Origin: Peromyscus leucopus
Taxonomy: Eukaryota; Chordata; Mammalia; Rodentia; Cricetidae
Direction: 5' to 3'
NCBI RefSeq assembly: GCF_004664715.2
Contig: NC_051063.1
Coordinates: forward strand, 118,534,629 to 118,598,628
Length of the DNA stretch: 64,000 nucleotides
Part shown: positions 1-10,737 of the stretch, in pieces
How the letters are laid out: the number at the start of each line of letters is the position of its first letter
Position numbering within the stretch: position 1 is the stretch's first letter
Made by a program: the position numbers and the translations under genes
Notes under the pieces: generated by a model
What the model was told of the DNA's origin: nothing
Databases searched by the model: none
The model's input: only the letters and a program-made list of their open reading frames with translations

Positions 1-196
1 TCTGAAGAATTGTTCAATGGGAACACGATTGCATTGGTTATTCAAACATTATTTTGAAATTTCTGTGAGTGGTACAGGTTATGTCCTTTACAATACTGTG
101 CATGCTGTGGCACATGCACTCCATAAGATGCTGTTGCAAGAAGTAAACATATGGCCAAAGAATTCTGTGAAAAGTCTGGAATTTGACTCTTGGCAG
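1..196 (+). pseudogene. Vmn2r: Copy A exon 3, 3' part (Venus-flytrap domain)
   Basis: The reading frame is open from base 2 to the donor at 197 (cag|gtaata) and matches the C-terminal part of exon 3 in copies B and C. It keeps the lysine codon at the place where copy B has TAG. The exon ends in phase 0 as in the other copies. Its 5' part is cut by the window edge. Confidence 0.9.
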
Positions 197-879
197 GTAA
201 TACATGTTCCAATGAAGTAATGTATTATCTAGATATAATTTTCTTAATGGACAACATGTGTTCTACCTAAGAATTCCAGGGTCTTTTCTATAAAAATAAA
301 TCAATTTTGTACCCTTGTCTTGAATATCATGTGAATTTTATTGTTGATAAAGTTTAATCCAGGAAACACTGACACACAGACAGATCTTCATGATCTAAGC
401 CAATAATATTTCCCATTTGTACCACATAAGCATCTCACGTTAAAATATCTGAAACAAAGTAAAATGGTTCCATGAATATTTAAGCCCAGAAGAAGCTAAT
501 TGGCCTTTAAGTGATCAATAATTTGGTGATTAATTATGTGAATATGCCCTATATAAGATCAAGTAATACTTACATATTTTTGACATATAGATGAACTCAG
601 TTCTTAGCTGATTATCAGGCACCATTTAAAAGAGATAACCTATGTAATGTCTAACTACTCATTCAGTTGGGTAAGTGTAGAGAATTAACCTCAGTGAGAA
701 GCTGGTATTTTCTAAACAGAAAGTTATGTTACATATATGTGGATTTTTCAATCTAATGTATAATACTAAGTATTAGGTCACATTTCTTGATAGATTAATG
801 AAAATTGAGGCAGTCTATACTTTATATATCTGTTCTAGATGCATAGGCATAATTAAAACTAACATAATAACTGTTTCAG
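197..879 (+). other. Copy A intron 3
   Basis: AT-rich intron without a gene. It aligns with copy B 26086-26770 and copy C 53294-53979 but is visibly more diverged from both than they are from each other. No repeat family was recognised. Confidence 0.7.
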
Positions 880-1107
880 ATGGTTCATTTCCTGAAGAAC
901 ATACAATTTATAACCCTGTTGGAGACCAAATGAACATGAATCAGAAAGAAAACCGGATGTAGAATACAACATATTCACTACAATATGGATTTTGTGCCAA
1001 ATGTTGCACTTAAGGTGAAAGTAGGAAAGTTTTCCAAACATTTGCCAAGTGGTCAACAATTGTATATGTCTGAAGAGATGATGGAGTGGAACATAGGCCT
1101 TAGGCAG
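880..1107 (+). pseudogene. Vmn2r: Copy A exon 4, frameshifted
   Basis: Bounded by a tttcag acceptor and a cag|gtgtgt donor, and 228 bases long like the intact exon 4 of B and C. Three internal indels (one base lost near 912, one lost near 953, two gained near 970) cancel in length, but TGA at 931-933 falls in the shifted frame. Base substitutions accompany the indels, so this exon looks genuinely decayed. Confidence 0.85.
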
Positions 1108-1536
1108 GTGTGTTGGTATTACTTGTAAAACTCTACACGCACCATAACTACCAAAATTCTCAAGATTGACTTGAGTGAGCATGAGGGTTACAGTATTTTC
1201 AAATATAGTCATTAACTTTCATCTCACATTCCTGTGAGAATATATTTTTTCAGCAGTATAAATTTTCATATATCTATATATTTATATATCTATGTATGCA
1301 TAGATATGTAAATTATATAGATTATATAAAATAAGCACACATATATAAATACAATTTTCTAACTATACAAATCACAGTACATCTACAATATGTAATTCCA
1401 AAATAAATAAATGTTGCATTTTATTCAATGCATGTGTGTAAATGATGTTTTACGTGATACAATTTTCTAAATCTTTGTAACTATTCCTAAGTATGTAAAC
1501 TTTTTCCTTTATAGTCCTTTTTATGATGTTTCTCAG

Positions 1537-1658
1537 ATTCCATCTTCAATATGCAATATGCCTTGTAACCAGGATTCAGAAAATCTCTCAGCCAGGGAAG
1601 GCAGTCTGCTGTTTTGATTGTACCCCTTGCCCAGAGAATGAAATTTCCAACATGACAG
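1537..1658 (+). pseudogene. Vmn2r: Copy A exon 5, frameshifted, GC donor
   Basis: This is the 124-base exon of the nine-cysteine linker in B and C, here 122 bases. One base is missing just after the second cysteine codon region and another about 20 bases later. The donor reads g|gcaag where B and C have g|gtaag. GC donors can be spliced, so the frameshifts are the decisive lesions. Confidence 0.85.
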
Positions 1659-4276
1659 GCAAGTATATAGCATATCAAAAGATTCATCATAGTAATTTAT
1701 TTCTACCATTTTTACATGAATCTCAATGTTTTTTTATGGAAAATGATAAGTAAAAGTAGTATAGCAAGTATCCTGAACTACATTTTTTGAACCAATATTC
1801 TAGCAACTCTTCACAAAATAGTTTCTTTTGTAAACTAATTAAGAGTGCTAAATGTCACTGTAATATTTATCCTTTGCCTGAAATTTAGCTGTGTATAGTA
1901 CATTTACATTTCTTTTTTCCTAAGACAAGGGAGATGCACACCCTTATTTTCATTTACTCTATGAGGTTTTTGATAAGTTGTAGATGATCATACATGCTGC
2001 ATCATGCTTGAGAGGTATGTTTTTTTTTTGTAGTGTGTCTTACAGTAGATAATGCAGCCACTTCATACTTTGTACTTTCATTTGCAGATTAGCTATAGAT
2101 GAGTTTGGAAGCCAGCATATAGAATTAGAAATCAAACTTTTGTTTTCATAATGAAAACAAGTATCAATTTAAACTTTTCATATTGAATAGGTGGGATATC
2201 TTAGTGACAAGGTTTTTCATAGAACATTGGATAGTGATTTATTGGTAATGTAACAGGTAACTAAAAGACGGAAATGTACTCTTCTTGAGTGATGACACAT
2301 CACTAAATAAAACTCACTAAAGAGGTGTAAGTCTATAAATTTGAAAGACAATATAAGATAGCTCTCTGTTAGTAATATAAGTTAGGGTAGAAAGTGATTC
2401 TGGTACATTTCTTACCAAAATAGGATAGGTAATGAAATATTTTCTCTGAGTTTGTCAAATATACATGGACTAGATATTGTTGAGGAATTTATTATTTATA
2501 TATATCGCAAATAGCTATTGTACTTATTTTATATAGTTTTTCTTATTTTAGTTATAATTTTTTCTATTTTCTTTTTATTAGAATAAAAGAGGGAAATGTG
2601 GTGATATTTTAATAGTGCTGAAATGTGATTTTATTGTATGTTAATAAATAAAGTTTGCCTGGAGATCAGAGGTCACATAGAGAGGTTACATAGCAAGCCA
2701 GGAACAGCAAGCCAACAACCTTCATCTGAATACATGGCAGGCAGAGTTTCTGTGTGGTCAAGGACACAGCCAAGCATGGTGACATGAGCCTTCAATTCTA
2801 GTACCAACCATAGAGACCTACTGGTCTGTATAGACAGGCAATGACGAGGAAGTCATGTGCCTGGTCTTAGAGTCAATGAGAAGTCAGAACAGGAAGGCAA
2901 TAAAAACACAGATTAGATGAGAAGAAGCTCTCTCTGGGAAGATAGGTGATGAGGTGATAAGCTAAGTAGTACTGAGTTTTCACTAGTTCTCTGATCTCTT
3001 TGGCTATTACCTCTGTAAAAAGTAAATAGATAAAAATAAAATTATTGTTTCATTTAATCTGCAAACCAGAATGTGAATTGTTCCATACAATTTGGACATA
3101 ATAAATGTGTAAATGCTTGAAGAGTTCAGAAACAAATAATTCGATTCAATGTTAAACGTTTTTTAGAGAAATAAGTGAATACTGTAGAAAAAAGTTGTAT
3201 GGATTAATGAATGGAAAATAAATTGATGAAAATTGTGCTTTAAATATATTAACTTTTGAGTAGTTGAATAAAAAAATAATGCACTAATAATTTTAAATTT
3301 TTGGTATTGCTTGTATGTATTTTAAAATCTTGAAATAAAACTTTTTACAACAAATACTAATGAAATGATTAGAAAAAATAAAAATATAATGTCCCAAAAT
3401 TTAGATAACATCACATATTAAAATATGAGAGAATATAAGTAATTAGAAGGAATGTACAGTCATGAATGTAAAGACTCTTTATTGGAATAATATTATTACT
3501 TCAAGTTTTTCTGTTATATTCATTCAATTAAACACAGAATATATGATGTCACAAATTACATGATTTAGTGAGGAAGGAAACTCTTCCCTCTATCCTTTAT
3601 TATGTGCCTTATATGTACTTAAGAGATGGGAAAACATCATTTTGTTGTTTTCTCAATAAAATACTTCTATTGAGAGTATTGACAGTCCAATATTACAGAA
3701 ATTCATAAAATAATAGGTTCTGGTTCTTACTAAAATTCATATATTGAAATCTAATAGTAAATTTGATATATTATTATGTAGAGACTGTAGGTGCTAAAAG
3801 GTTTATGAAGCCTCTGCTTTCCCTAACACTGTTCATGCAGCTTTAAAATATATATGAGGTTCATTTTATTTCAACAAACAGTTACATGAGGACATTGGTA
3901 GGTAGTACCTGTCTTGTAGGTCATAGAAGATCAAAATACAGATAAAAAGTGGGTTTTATGATCTTGCATTTCATAAAATACAGGAATGTTAAGAATAAAT
4001 AGGTATTACTATATTATCTCACTAACATATTTTATTATGGAAATGAAATATTCTCTGGCAGGCTAATCACTTCTGGTAAAGAAATGAAAATGTCTTAATA
4101 TGCATGAAAATAAATTATTAATTTGCATATGGACAAGAGATTTTGGAGTCACTATTATTTCTTAAACAATATTCAAATACCAAAGACAAGGCTAATTTGA
4201 CAAAAAATTCTATACATTAGTAGAATGTTTTGAATAACCAACAAATATTAAATCTGATATTTATTTTCTGTACCAG
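1659..4276 (+). other. Copy A intron 5
   Basis: AT-rich intron, longer in layout than B by the retroelement at 2313-3043. From about 3400 onward it differs from B and C mainly by many one- to four-base indels. No coding potential was seen. Confidence 0.7.
2313..3043 (+). mobile_element. 3' end of an LTR retroelement, only in copy A intron 5
   Basis: Copies B and C lack this stretch: the shared sequence leaves off near 2312 and resumes near 3044. Inside it, a polypurine tract (2585-2596) is followed directly by an LTR-like start, tgtggtgatatt at 2597, with an AATAAA-type signal about 50 bases on. That order, polypurine tract then LTR, marks the 3' end of an endogenous retrovirus-like element on the + strand. 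About 285 bases of AT-rich internal sequence precede it with no readable gene. Its right end is not clear. The LTR is related to the element at 56139-56727 by its start and by a shared internal block. Confidence 0.55.
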
Positions 4277-5189
4277 ACATGAATCACTGTGTGAAATGCT
4301 CAGATGATCAGTATGCCAACCCTGGAGGAATACACTGTCTCAAAAAAGTTGTGACATTTCTGGTTATGAAGATCTCTTGGGAATGTCTCTAGCCTGCTTG
4401 GCTCTGTGTTTTTCTATTCTCACAGCTATTACTTGGTGTCTTTTTGAAGCACAAGGACACTCCCACTGTCAAGGCAAATAACCGAACTCTCAGCTATGTT
4501 CTACTCATCTCCCTCATCTTTTGCTTTCTCTGTTCCTTGCTCTTCATTGGCCAACCCAATATGGCCACATGCTTCATGCAGCAGACATATTTGCAGTAGT
4601 GTTCACAGTGGCTGCTTCTGCTGTCTTGGCGAAGACAATTACAGTAGTACTGGCCTTCAAGTTACTACTCCAGGTAGAAGGATGAGGTGGTTGCTTGTGT
4701 CAGGGGCCCAAACTCATCATTCCAATTTGTACCATGATTCAAATGATTCTATGTGGGATCTGGCTGGGCACTTATCCTCCATTTGTTGAGGCTGATGTGT
4801 ATGCTGAAAAAGGCCATATTTTGATTGTCTGTAACATAGGGTCAATTTTTGTCTTCTATTGTGTCCTGGGGTACTTGGGGTTCATTGCCATGGGAAGTTT
4901 CACTGCAGCATTCTTGGCCAGAATCTGCCTGACACATTCAATGAAGCCAAGTACCTGACATTCAGCATGCTGGTTTTCTGCAGTGTCTGGATCACCTTCC
5001 TTCCTGTCTACCACAGCACCAAGGGGAAGGCTATGGTGGCTGTGGAGGTGTTCTTTGTATTTGGCCTCCAGTGCAGGGCTGCTTCTTTGCATCTTTGCCC
5101 CAAAGTGCTTCATTATTTTGTTTAGACCTGAGAAAAATTCTTTTCAAAAGTTCAGGAATGTGCATTGTAAAATTGAAAATACTCATTAA
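4277..5189 (+). pseudogene. Vmn2r: Copy A exon 6 (seven-helix domain) with indels only
   Basis: It aligns base for base with exon 6 of B and C, but is 913 rather than 920 bases. Indel sites fall near 4362, 4428, 4586, 4660, 4706, 4921 and 5053-5062, and break the frame repeatedly. At the four sites where B and C differ from each other, A matches one or the other; I found no substitution private to A. The stop codon is retained at 5187-5189. Confidence 0.9.
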
Positions 5190-7041
5190 GTCATACTAAT
5201 ATGTTTCCTAGGCAATAGTTTCCAAAAATTCACTGACATTTTTATCATCTAATTTTAGGTCAAAATATGCAATTTGTCTCATGAACAAATGTAAATATAA
5301 ACTACATATTATATTTAAAACTGACCTAGACCTCAGTTCTCACAGATCAAATTTGTTGAGACATTTCTTCATATGCAATGTAGCTTTCCTTCATATTTTC
5401 ATGTGTATAATTGAAAGTGTAATATCTGTGAATTATTCAGTTTTATATATTAACTTCTAATGTCATTTTTTCACTATAAATTATATGTTATGTTGTGCTC
5501 CAAAATAAATAATTATAGTGGGTGATTGCATGGATATGTTTTTAAATGAAGACACTCTTTGTTTTGATAAGGGATAAAGAAGAATTACATGAAAGTAGTT
5601 GAGTCTTTTTTGGGGAATCAGTCTGTATTTACAGGACACACAACCACATGGAACAAAAGATATTAAAATTAAGATGCTATCACCTTGAGAATAGGTTATG
5701 ACAGAGTGAGAGGGAGGAACTTGGAGGAGCTAAAGGCTGGGAAAGTGAGGTTATTATAGTTCAACAAAAGCAATTTTGTTTTGGGATTTTGAGAGGATTG
5801 TCTGTGTTACCCTGGCTGTCCTGGAATGCACTCTGTAGACCAAGCTGGCCTCAAATTCAGAGATTTGCATGTCTCTGTCTCCAAGTGCTAGGACTAAAGG
5901 CATTTGCAATTATGCTATTAGAAAAAAAAATATTGTTCTAACTTAGAAATTGTTAGGTTTCAAAAATCATTCTCCCTTAACAATTGGAGTATTAAAGAAG
6001 AGTCAGGTTGTCCTAGTATCCCCAATATTTGCAAAGGAAATTCAGAAATGATGAGAAAGCAGTGGTTGTATCCCATTAGGTATAAAATTATCTGCATATT
6101 ATCGTGGTAATTTATACTAGGAAGCACACGTTTTAAAAAGTTTTTCCTGTTTGAATTTTTTTATGGAAAATAGGTTCTTTTCTCATAAATTGTATCTTCA
6201 TTGTAATTTTCCCTCAAACTATTCCTTCCAGTTTCTCCTTCCACCCTACCTTTCAGATCCACTCCCTTCTATCAGTAGAAAAAAAAACAGGCTTCTAAGA
6301 GGTAACAATCAAATATGACAAAATAAAATATATAATATGAAGCAAAAATACATATCAAGTTGGACAAGGAAACCAACATGATGAAAAGAGATGCAAGAGC
6401 AGGCATAAGAGGCAGAGACCCATTCATTGTCACAATGAGGAGTCCTTTGAACTCTCTTTCCTGCCTGCAAAATATAGTATAGCAATGTGGCAGAGAATTT
6501 CTGGTAATATTGAACCAGTGTCTTACTGACCAAGGCCCACTAAAGGAGAAGAAACCAACATCAGACACTGTTTGGGTAACCAAGAACCAGATACTATAGC
6601 ATAGAAACCAAGGGTAAAACAAATCACTACTAGTCTAAAAGAAGAAAATAAATGATTGATAAGGATAAATGCTACTCACAGATCAGTGTCTGATCCCATC
6701 TTCACCACAGAAGCTATCTCTGGTTGCAGATGGGAACAATGCAGAGAACCACAGCTGTACTATGTTGAGAAATGGTATTAATTGAAGGTCTCCATTAAAT
6801 CCCTCCTGTCACAACTCATGGAATCACCCCAGAAGGGGAGGCAGAAAGATTCTGAGAATCACATGGTAGGAAGACACAAAGAGAAAAAAACACCTTTGAA
6901 ATCAACTAAGCAAGACACATATGAGCTCAGATAACTAAAGCATCAAGCACAGAGCCTTAAGTGGGGTTGTAGCAGTCATCCACTGTATATTATAGTTATT
7001 AGTTTAAGATCTTTAATTAAACCTTTTTTTCTATGTGAAAG
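5190..7041. other. 3' flank of copy A
   Basis: Shared downstream flank of every receptor copy (compare 30430-32363 and 58237-60168). An AATAAA at 5504-5509 is a candidate polyadenylation signal. The stretch contains one old antisense B1 (5778-5915) and otherwise AT-rich sequence with no gene. It has many small deletions relative to the other two copies. Confidence 0.6.
5778..5915 (-). repeat. Old antisense B1 SINE
   Basis: Reads as a decayed reverse-strand B1: ggctgtcctggaatgcactc, gaccaagctggcctcaaatt and gtgctaggactaaaggca are recognisable B1 body segments. Equivalent copies lie at 31051-31190 and 58859-58996, so it predates the unit duplication. Confidence 0.8.
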
Positions 7042-7062
7042 TATATATATATATATATATAT
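7042..7062. repeat. TA microsatellite, 21 bases
   Basis: Perfect TA run. The orthologous runs are 47 bases in unit 2 (32364-32410) and 44 bases in unit 3 (60169-60212). Confidence 0.95.
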
Positions 7063-8500
7063 TGAGATATACAAAATATGATACTATGGAATAATTAATG
7101 TCTGTTATATTTGAAGACTGGTCAGTGTTCCCACCCACGTATTAGAATTGCTGAAAGATATTATTAGCCAAAAAACAAAGTAAATAAGTTAAATGAAGAC
7201 ATACAAAAAAATATATGGAGAAGATGTATGGAGAAGGATAGTACATTTAATCACTTCCCATTGTCTAAATATCCTACCCAGAAAAAGAATGGGAAAGATG
7301 ATAGAACCAAAATCAATGAGCAAAGTGATCAGTATTGACCCTGGGGTATAATAGGGGGCAAAATATGGGCTGATTCAGGCATGACATAAATAATAAAGGA
7401 GTTTCTCTTCAGATCCTAATGTTGAACCATAATGTTAGGTAGCAAGGCAAAATTGTTCTCATGCTAGTAACAAATGCAACTGTGGGTCCTTTTACTTATA
7501 TAGTTAGCAGAGTCTCAGGCATAACATGTACAAAAAAGGAACATGAATTTCCTATTGCCCAGATAGACTCAGAGGAAAGAACTTTGTTACTCATTTGTCC
7601 TTTCATACTGTAGGAGAGAGATCAGATATTTGTCCTTTTCCAGATTTGAAACTTGTATGATTTCTAACTCAGTTTAAACTTTACTCTTAACTCCAAACTT
7701 GAGTTTTTCTTACTTATATTAGATATTCACTTTGAAAGATTGGACCTGGCCCCTGAAGATACTACATACTGACTCCTATGTTTTGGCTAAAACCAAGAAA
7801 TCATAGGAAAGTGTCATTCATTTTGAAGATGGATTGGTGTCCTTAGCAAGAAGATGTCTTCTACATAGAGTTCTAGGATTTCATGAGATGTTCATAAAAT
7901 ACATAGTTATTATTGCATGGTGTGAACTTGTGGGTACTATTTTATCCTCCAGATTTTCTCTTCAATCAAGGTCTCAAGTTTCTTACTAAAATTCTTTAAC
8001 ATTGTATGTTAATAATATGCTTAAAGGAGTCTAGTGTTCCTTGCTCACCTATTGAGTTGCTGTCTAGTATCAGGATGCCAGGGCCTGTAAAATTGACATC
8101 CAGAATGACATGGTATTCCACACCATCCATGTCTGCCAGTATATTTGTACATGCTTTCACTTTGTTGAGGCAAAAGATAGCATGGGTCTTAAAAGATCCC
8201 TGTGATATTTCCTATAATTTGTTCTAGTCAGTGTCTCTTATAACAAAGTCACACTTTTCTTATAGTAGACTGTTCATCAAATCATCCCAGAAGTTCCTTC
8301 CTCTAACCTTTTCTTTGACATGCCCTGATATAACAGCAAAATTCCTTCTCAGGGTCTAAAATGGATCATGACCAGGGTGTATGGAATCTTTGAGTGTGGA
8401 ATTTCTAAGCCCAGATAGATGAAAGACTCCAATCTAAAAATTTCTGTTAGCCTGTACAGCTGGTGGGTACTAGAGGATGTTATCTTGTAAGGTTTAATTT
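7063..8500. repeat. Ancient unit-internal repeat, copy 1
   Basis: This stretch resembles 17200-18590 in the same unit with heavy divergence: shared blocks include gatactatgga, cccagaaaaagaatggg and ttttatcctccagatttt in the same order. Its last part (8120-8490) also resembles 10310-10690, sharing gtttgtacatgctttca-like and tacagctggtgg blocks. No protein was recognised. It may be an old retroelement remnant or an older duplication. Confidence 0.6.
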
Positions 8501-9653
8501 TAATGTAGATTGAAGGATCTTACGTAGGCAAAGGAACTTTACTGAAAAACCAAGGTGGTTATAGCTCTTAATATTGATTGTCACCTGGATGGGAGTTATA
8601 GTAAATATTATAAGAAAATGCCAACAATATCTATTCAGTATTTTCTATATGGATTGGTTTATGTTAGACTGAATGGTGTAGGAGGCAACACTTCATTGGC
8701 TTGTTTCCAGAACTGAATAAAATGGAGAACATGAGCTGAGCAGCAGCATTCATATTTGTCAGTTTCTTGTCTACAGATATGGTTTAACTGGCTGCCTCAT
8801 GATCCTGTCACATGACTTCCCAATCAAGACAAACTGTCCCTTAGAGCAATCAAAAAAATTAAACATTTCCATGCTTAAGGTAATTCTGCTAAGTAATTTC
8901 TTGTAGCACCAAGACTGGAAACTTCTTTAAGCATTGTTGCGGATTTCTCTACTCAGGAGGTATTCTTTATATTACTGCCTTTTCGAACTGGAAAACATTG
9001 GGCACATAGTGACTGAGATTACCATATGTTATTTTGTATATAAACTATTTTTGAAGAAATTCATGAATTTTCATATGTTATTATAATGTAACAAACAATC
9101 TTTCCTTTTTATTGCACCAAAATTGATACATGTGATGTGGACTTAAATAGATATGATTGAAATTCATTTCTTTTCCTAAACTTTAATACTTTAAAACCTT
9201 AGCTCTTAGGGTAATCATGGTGAAATGGAGATAGCATGAGAAGAGAAAAAGCTAGAGAGATGGCATCACAGGTCGAGTATTTTGAGCCTTACTAAAAATA
9301 CTAGACAATGATTTCAAAATATGTATGATAAGTATAATCAACAAACTCAAAGAGGATACAGATAAATTCAAAAAATGAAATCATAAAATATAAATATCTG
9401 AAATAATTAATGAAAATAATTTAAGATAGCAAAACAGAATTTAAAAAAAGATATTGTACTTCTGGGGAAAATAACAAAATGAAATAATAAATTAAATGGA
9501 AAATTAAGGACTTTAAACAAAAAAATTCAGAGGAATGCCTCACTAAGAGTGGATGGAATATAAGTGAGAACACTAGGTCATTAAGATTATATAGTGAAAA
9601 ATTGGATCACACAATCAAAGAAATGTGAAATAAAAAATAAAACATAAAACTCT
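8501..9653. other. Unit spacer without a recognised gene
   Basis: AT-rich sequence conserved in units 2 (33840-35553) and 3 (61650-62823). No open frame or repeat family was recognised. At 9031 it holds the empty site (gattaccat) corresponding to the solo LTR inserted in unit 2. Confidence 0.6.
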
Positions 9654-9820
9654 TCTTGGGCACATACTCAAGGGGCTGTATATCCTACTACAGAGTAATC
9701 ATCTCTGTTCATTGCTGCAATGTTCATATGAGCCAGACATAGAAAACAGGCTAGATGTCTACCAATGGATGAATGATTTAAGAAAATATGTTATATCTAG
9801 ACAATAGAGTATTACTCAAT
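9654..9820 (+). mobile_element. L1 ORF2 3' fragment, decayed
   Basis: Order and wording match the last part of rodent L1 ORF2: cttgggcacatactcaa, atgttcatatgagcc, gatgtctaccaatggatgaa and tagagtattactca. No frame is open. Copies lie at 35554-35720 and 62824-62990. Confidence 0.75.
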
Positions 9821-9861
9821 TTTCTTAATAAAGCCCTTGAACTCTGTGTCTAATAACATGA

Positions 9862-10210
9862 TGTGGTGGTTTGAAAACGTGGCCTCCAAAGGGACTGGCA
9901 CTATTAAGAGATATAGCCTTGTTGGAGTAAGTGTTGGCCATGTTGGAGGATGTGTGTCACTGTGGGGATGGGTTTAGTGTCCTCCTATATTCAAGCTATT
10001 CCCAGTGTCACAAATGACCTCAGGTGGCCTGCAAGACATAGGATTCTCAGCTACTTCTATACAATGTATGCCTGCACACTGGCATGTCACAGCATGAGGA
10101 TAATGGAATGAAGCTCTAAAAATGTAAGTCACCCCAATTAACTTCTTTTCATTTTAAAAGTTGCTGTCGTCATGGTGCCTCTTCATAGCAACAGAAACTT
10201 AACTAAAACA
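9862..10210 (+). repeat. LTR-like rodent interspersed repeat
   Basis: Starts tgtggtggtttgaaa and contains ccttgttggag, ggaggatgtgtgtcactg, ctcagctacttct and gtcatggtgcctcttca, the order seen in a common rodent repeat whose exact family name I cannot assign with confidence. It is present at the same place in units 2 (35762-36111) and 3 (63032-63379). Confidence 0.6.
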
Positions 10211-10249
10211 TGTGGCAAAAGGAGTCTGTTCTCCCTGCCTTACTGTTTG

Positions 10250-10700
10250 AAGCCCCATTCCAATATCAGAAATGGTTGGGACTGTACACTGTACAATAAA
10301 CATGTGTTGTTTATCCATATCATCTGCGTCATCCAGCATGTTTGTACATGCTTTCAGTTTGACAAAATTAGAGAACAGATGGAGTTTTTAAAATTCTTGT
10401 GTTATTTCTCACAACTTGTTCTAATCAATGTCTGTGATGACACAGTTGCTCTTTCACTCTAATAAACAATTTATTAAATAATCCTAGTAGTTCTTTACTC
10501 TGTCCTTTTGTTTGTCATGGCTTGATGTGACTAGTCAGCTAACTTTTCAGGATCTACCAGCGATCCTCTCCTAAATATATGATGGATATGATTGTGTGAT
10601 TTCTAAGCCAAGATGCAGGAACCCTCAAAATATAAAGCCTTTGCAAGTATATACAGCTGGTGGATACTCTTGGATGTGTATCTTGCAATGTTTTATTTCC
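10250..10700. repeat. Ancient unit-internal repeat, partial copy 2
   Basis: Divergent copy of the 3' part of the stretch at 8120-8490, sharing the catgtttgtacatgctttca and atacagctggtggatact segments in the same order. Units 2 and 3 carry it at about 36150-36610 and 63420-63870. Confidence 0.55.
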
Positions 10701-10737
10701 AAGAGAGATGGGAGAATTTTTGTTATATTATCATATT

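Larger units (their letters stand above)
1..5189 (+). pseudogene. Vmn2r: Vomeronasal type-2 receptor copy A, partial and broken
   Basis: This is the left-most of three tandem V2R copies; exons 1, 2 and most of exon 3 lie outside the window. What remains is the exon 3 tail (1-196, open), exon 4 (880-1107), exon 5 (1537-1658) and exon 6 (4277-5189), identified by alignment with copies B and C. Exon 4 has a one-base loss near 912 that brings TGA at 931-933 into frame; exon 5 has two one-base losses and a GC instead of GT donor at 1659-1660; exon 6 carries seven small indel sites. As written it cannot encode the cysteine-rich linker or seven-helix domain. The exon 4-5 damage comes with substitutions and looks like true decay; the exon 6 indels come without any private substitution and may be consensus errors. 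Confidence 0.9.

Noticed and set aside
10172..10462. 96-codon frame present in all three units
   Set aside because: It spans the end of the LTR-like repeat and part of the ancient repeat; its persistence reflects recent duplication, and no domain is visible.
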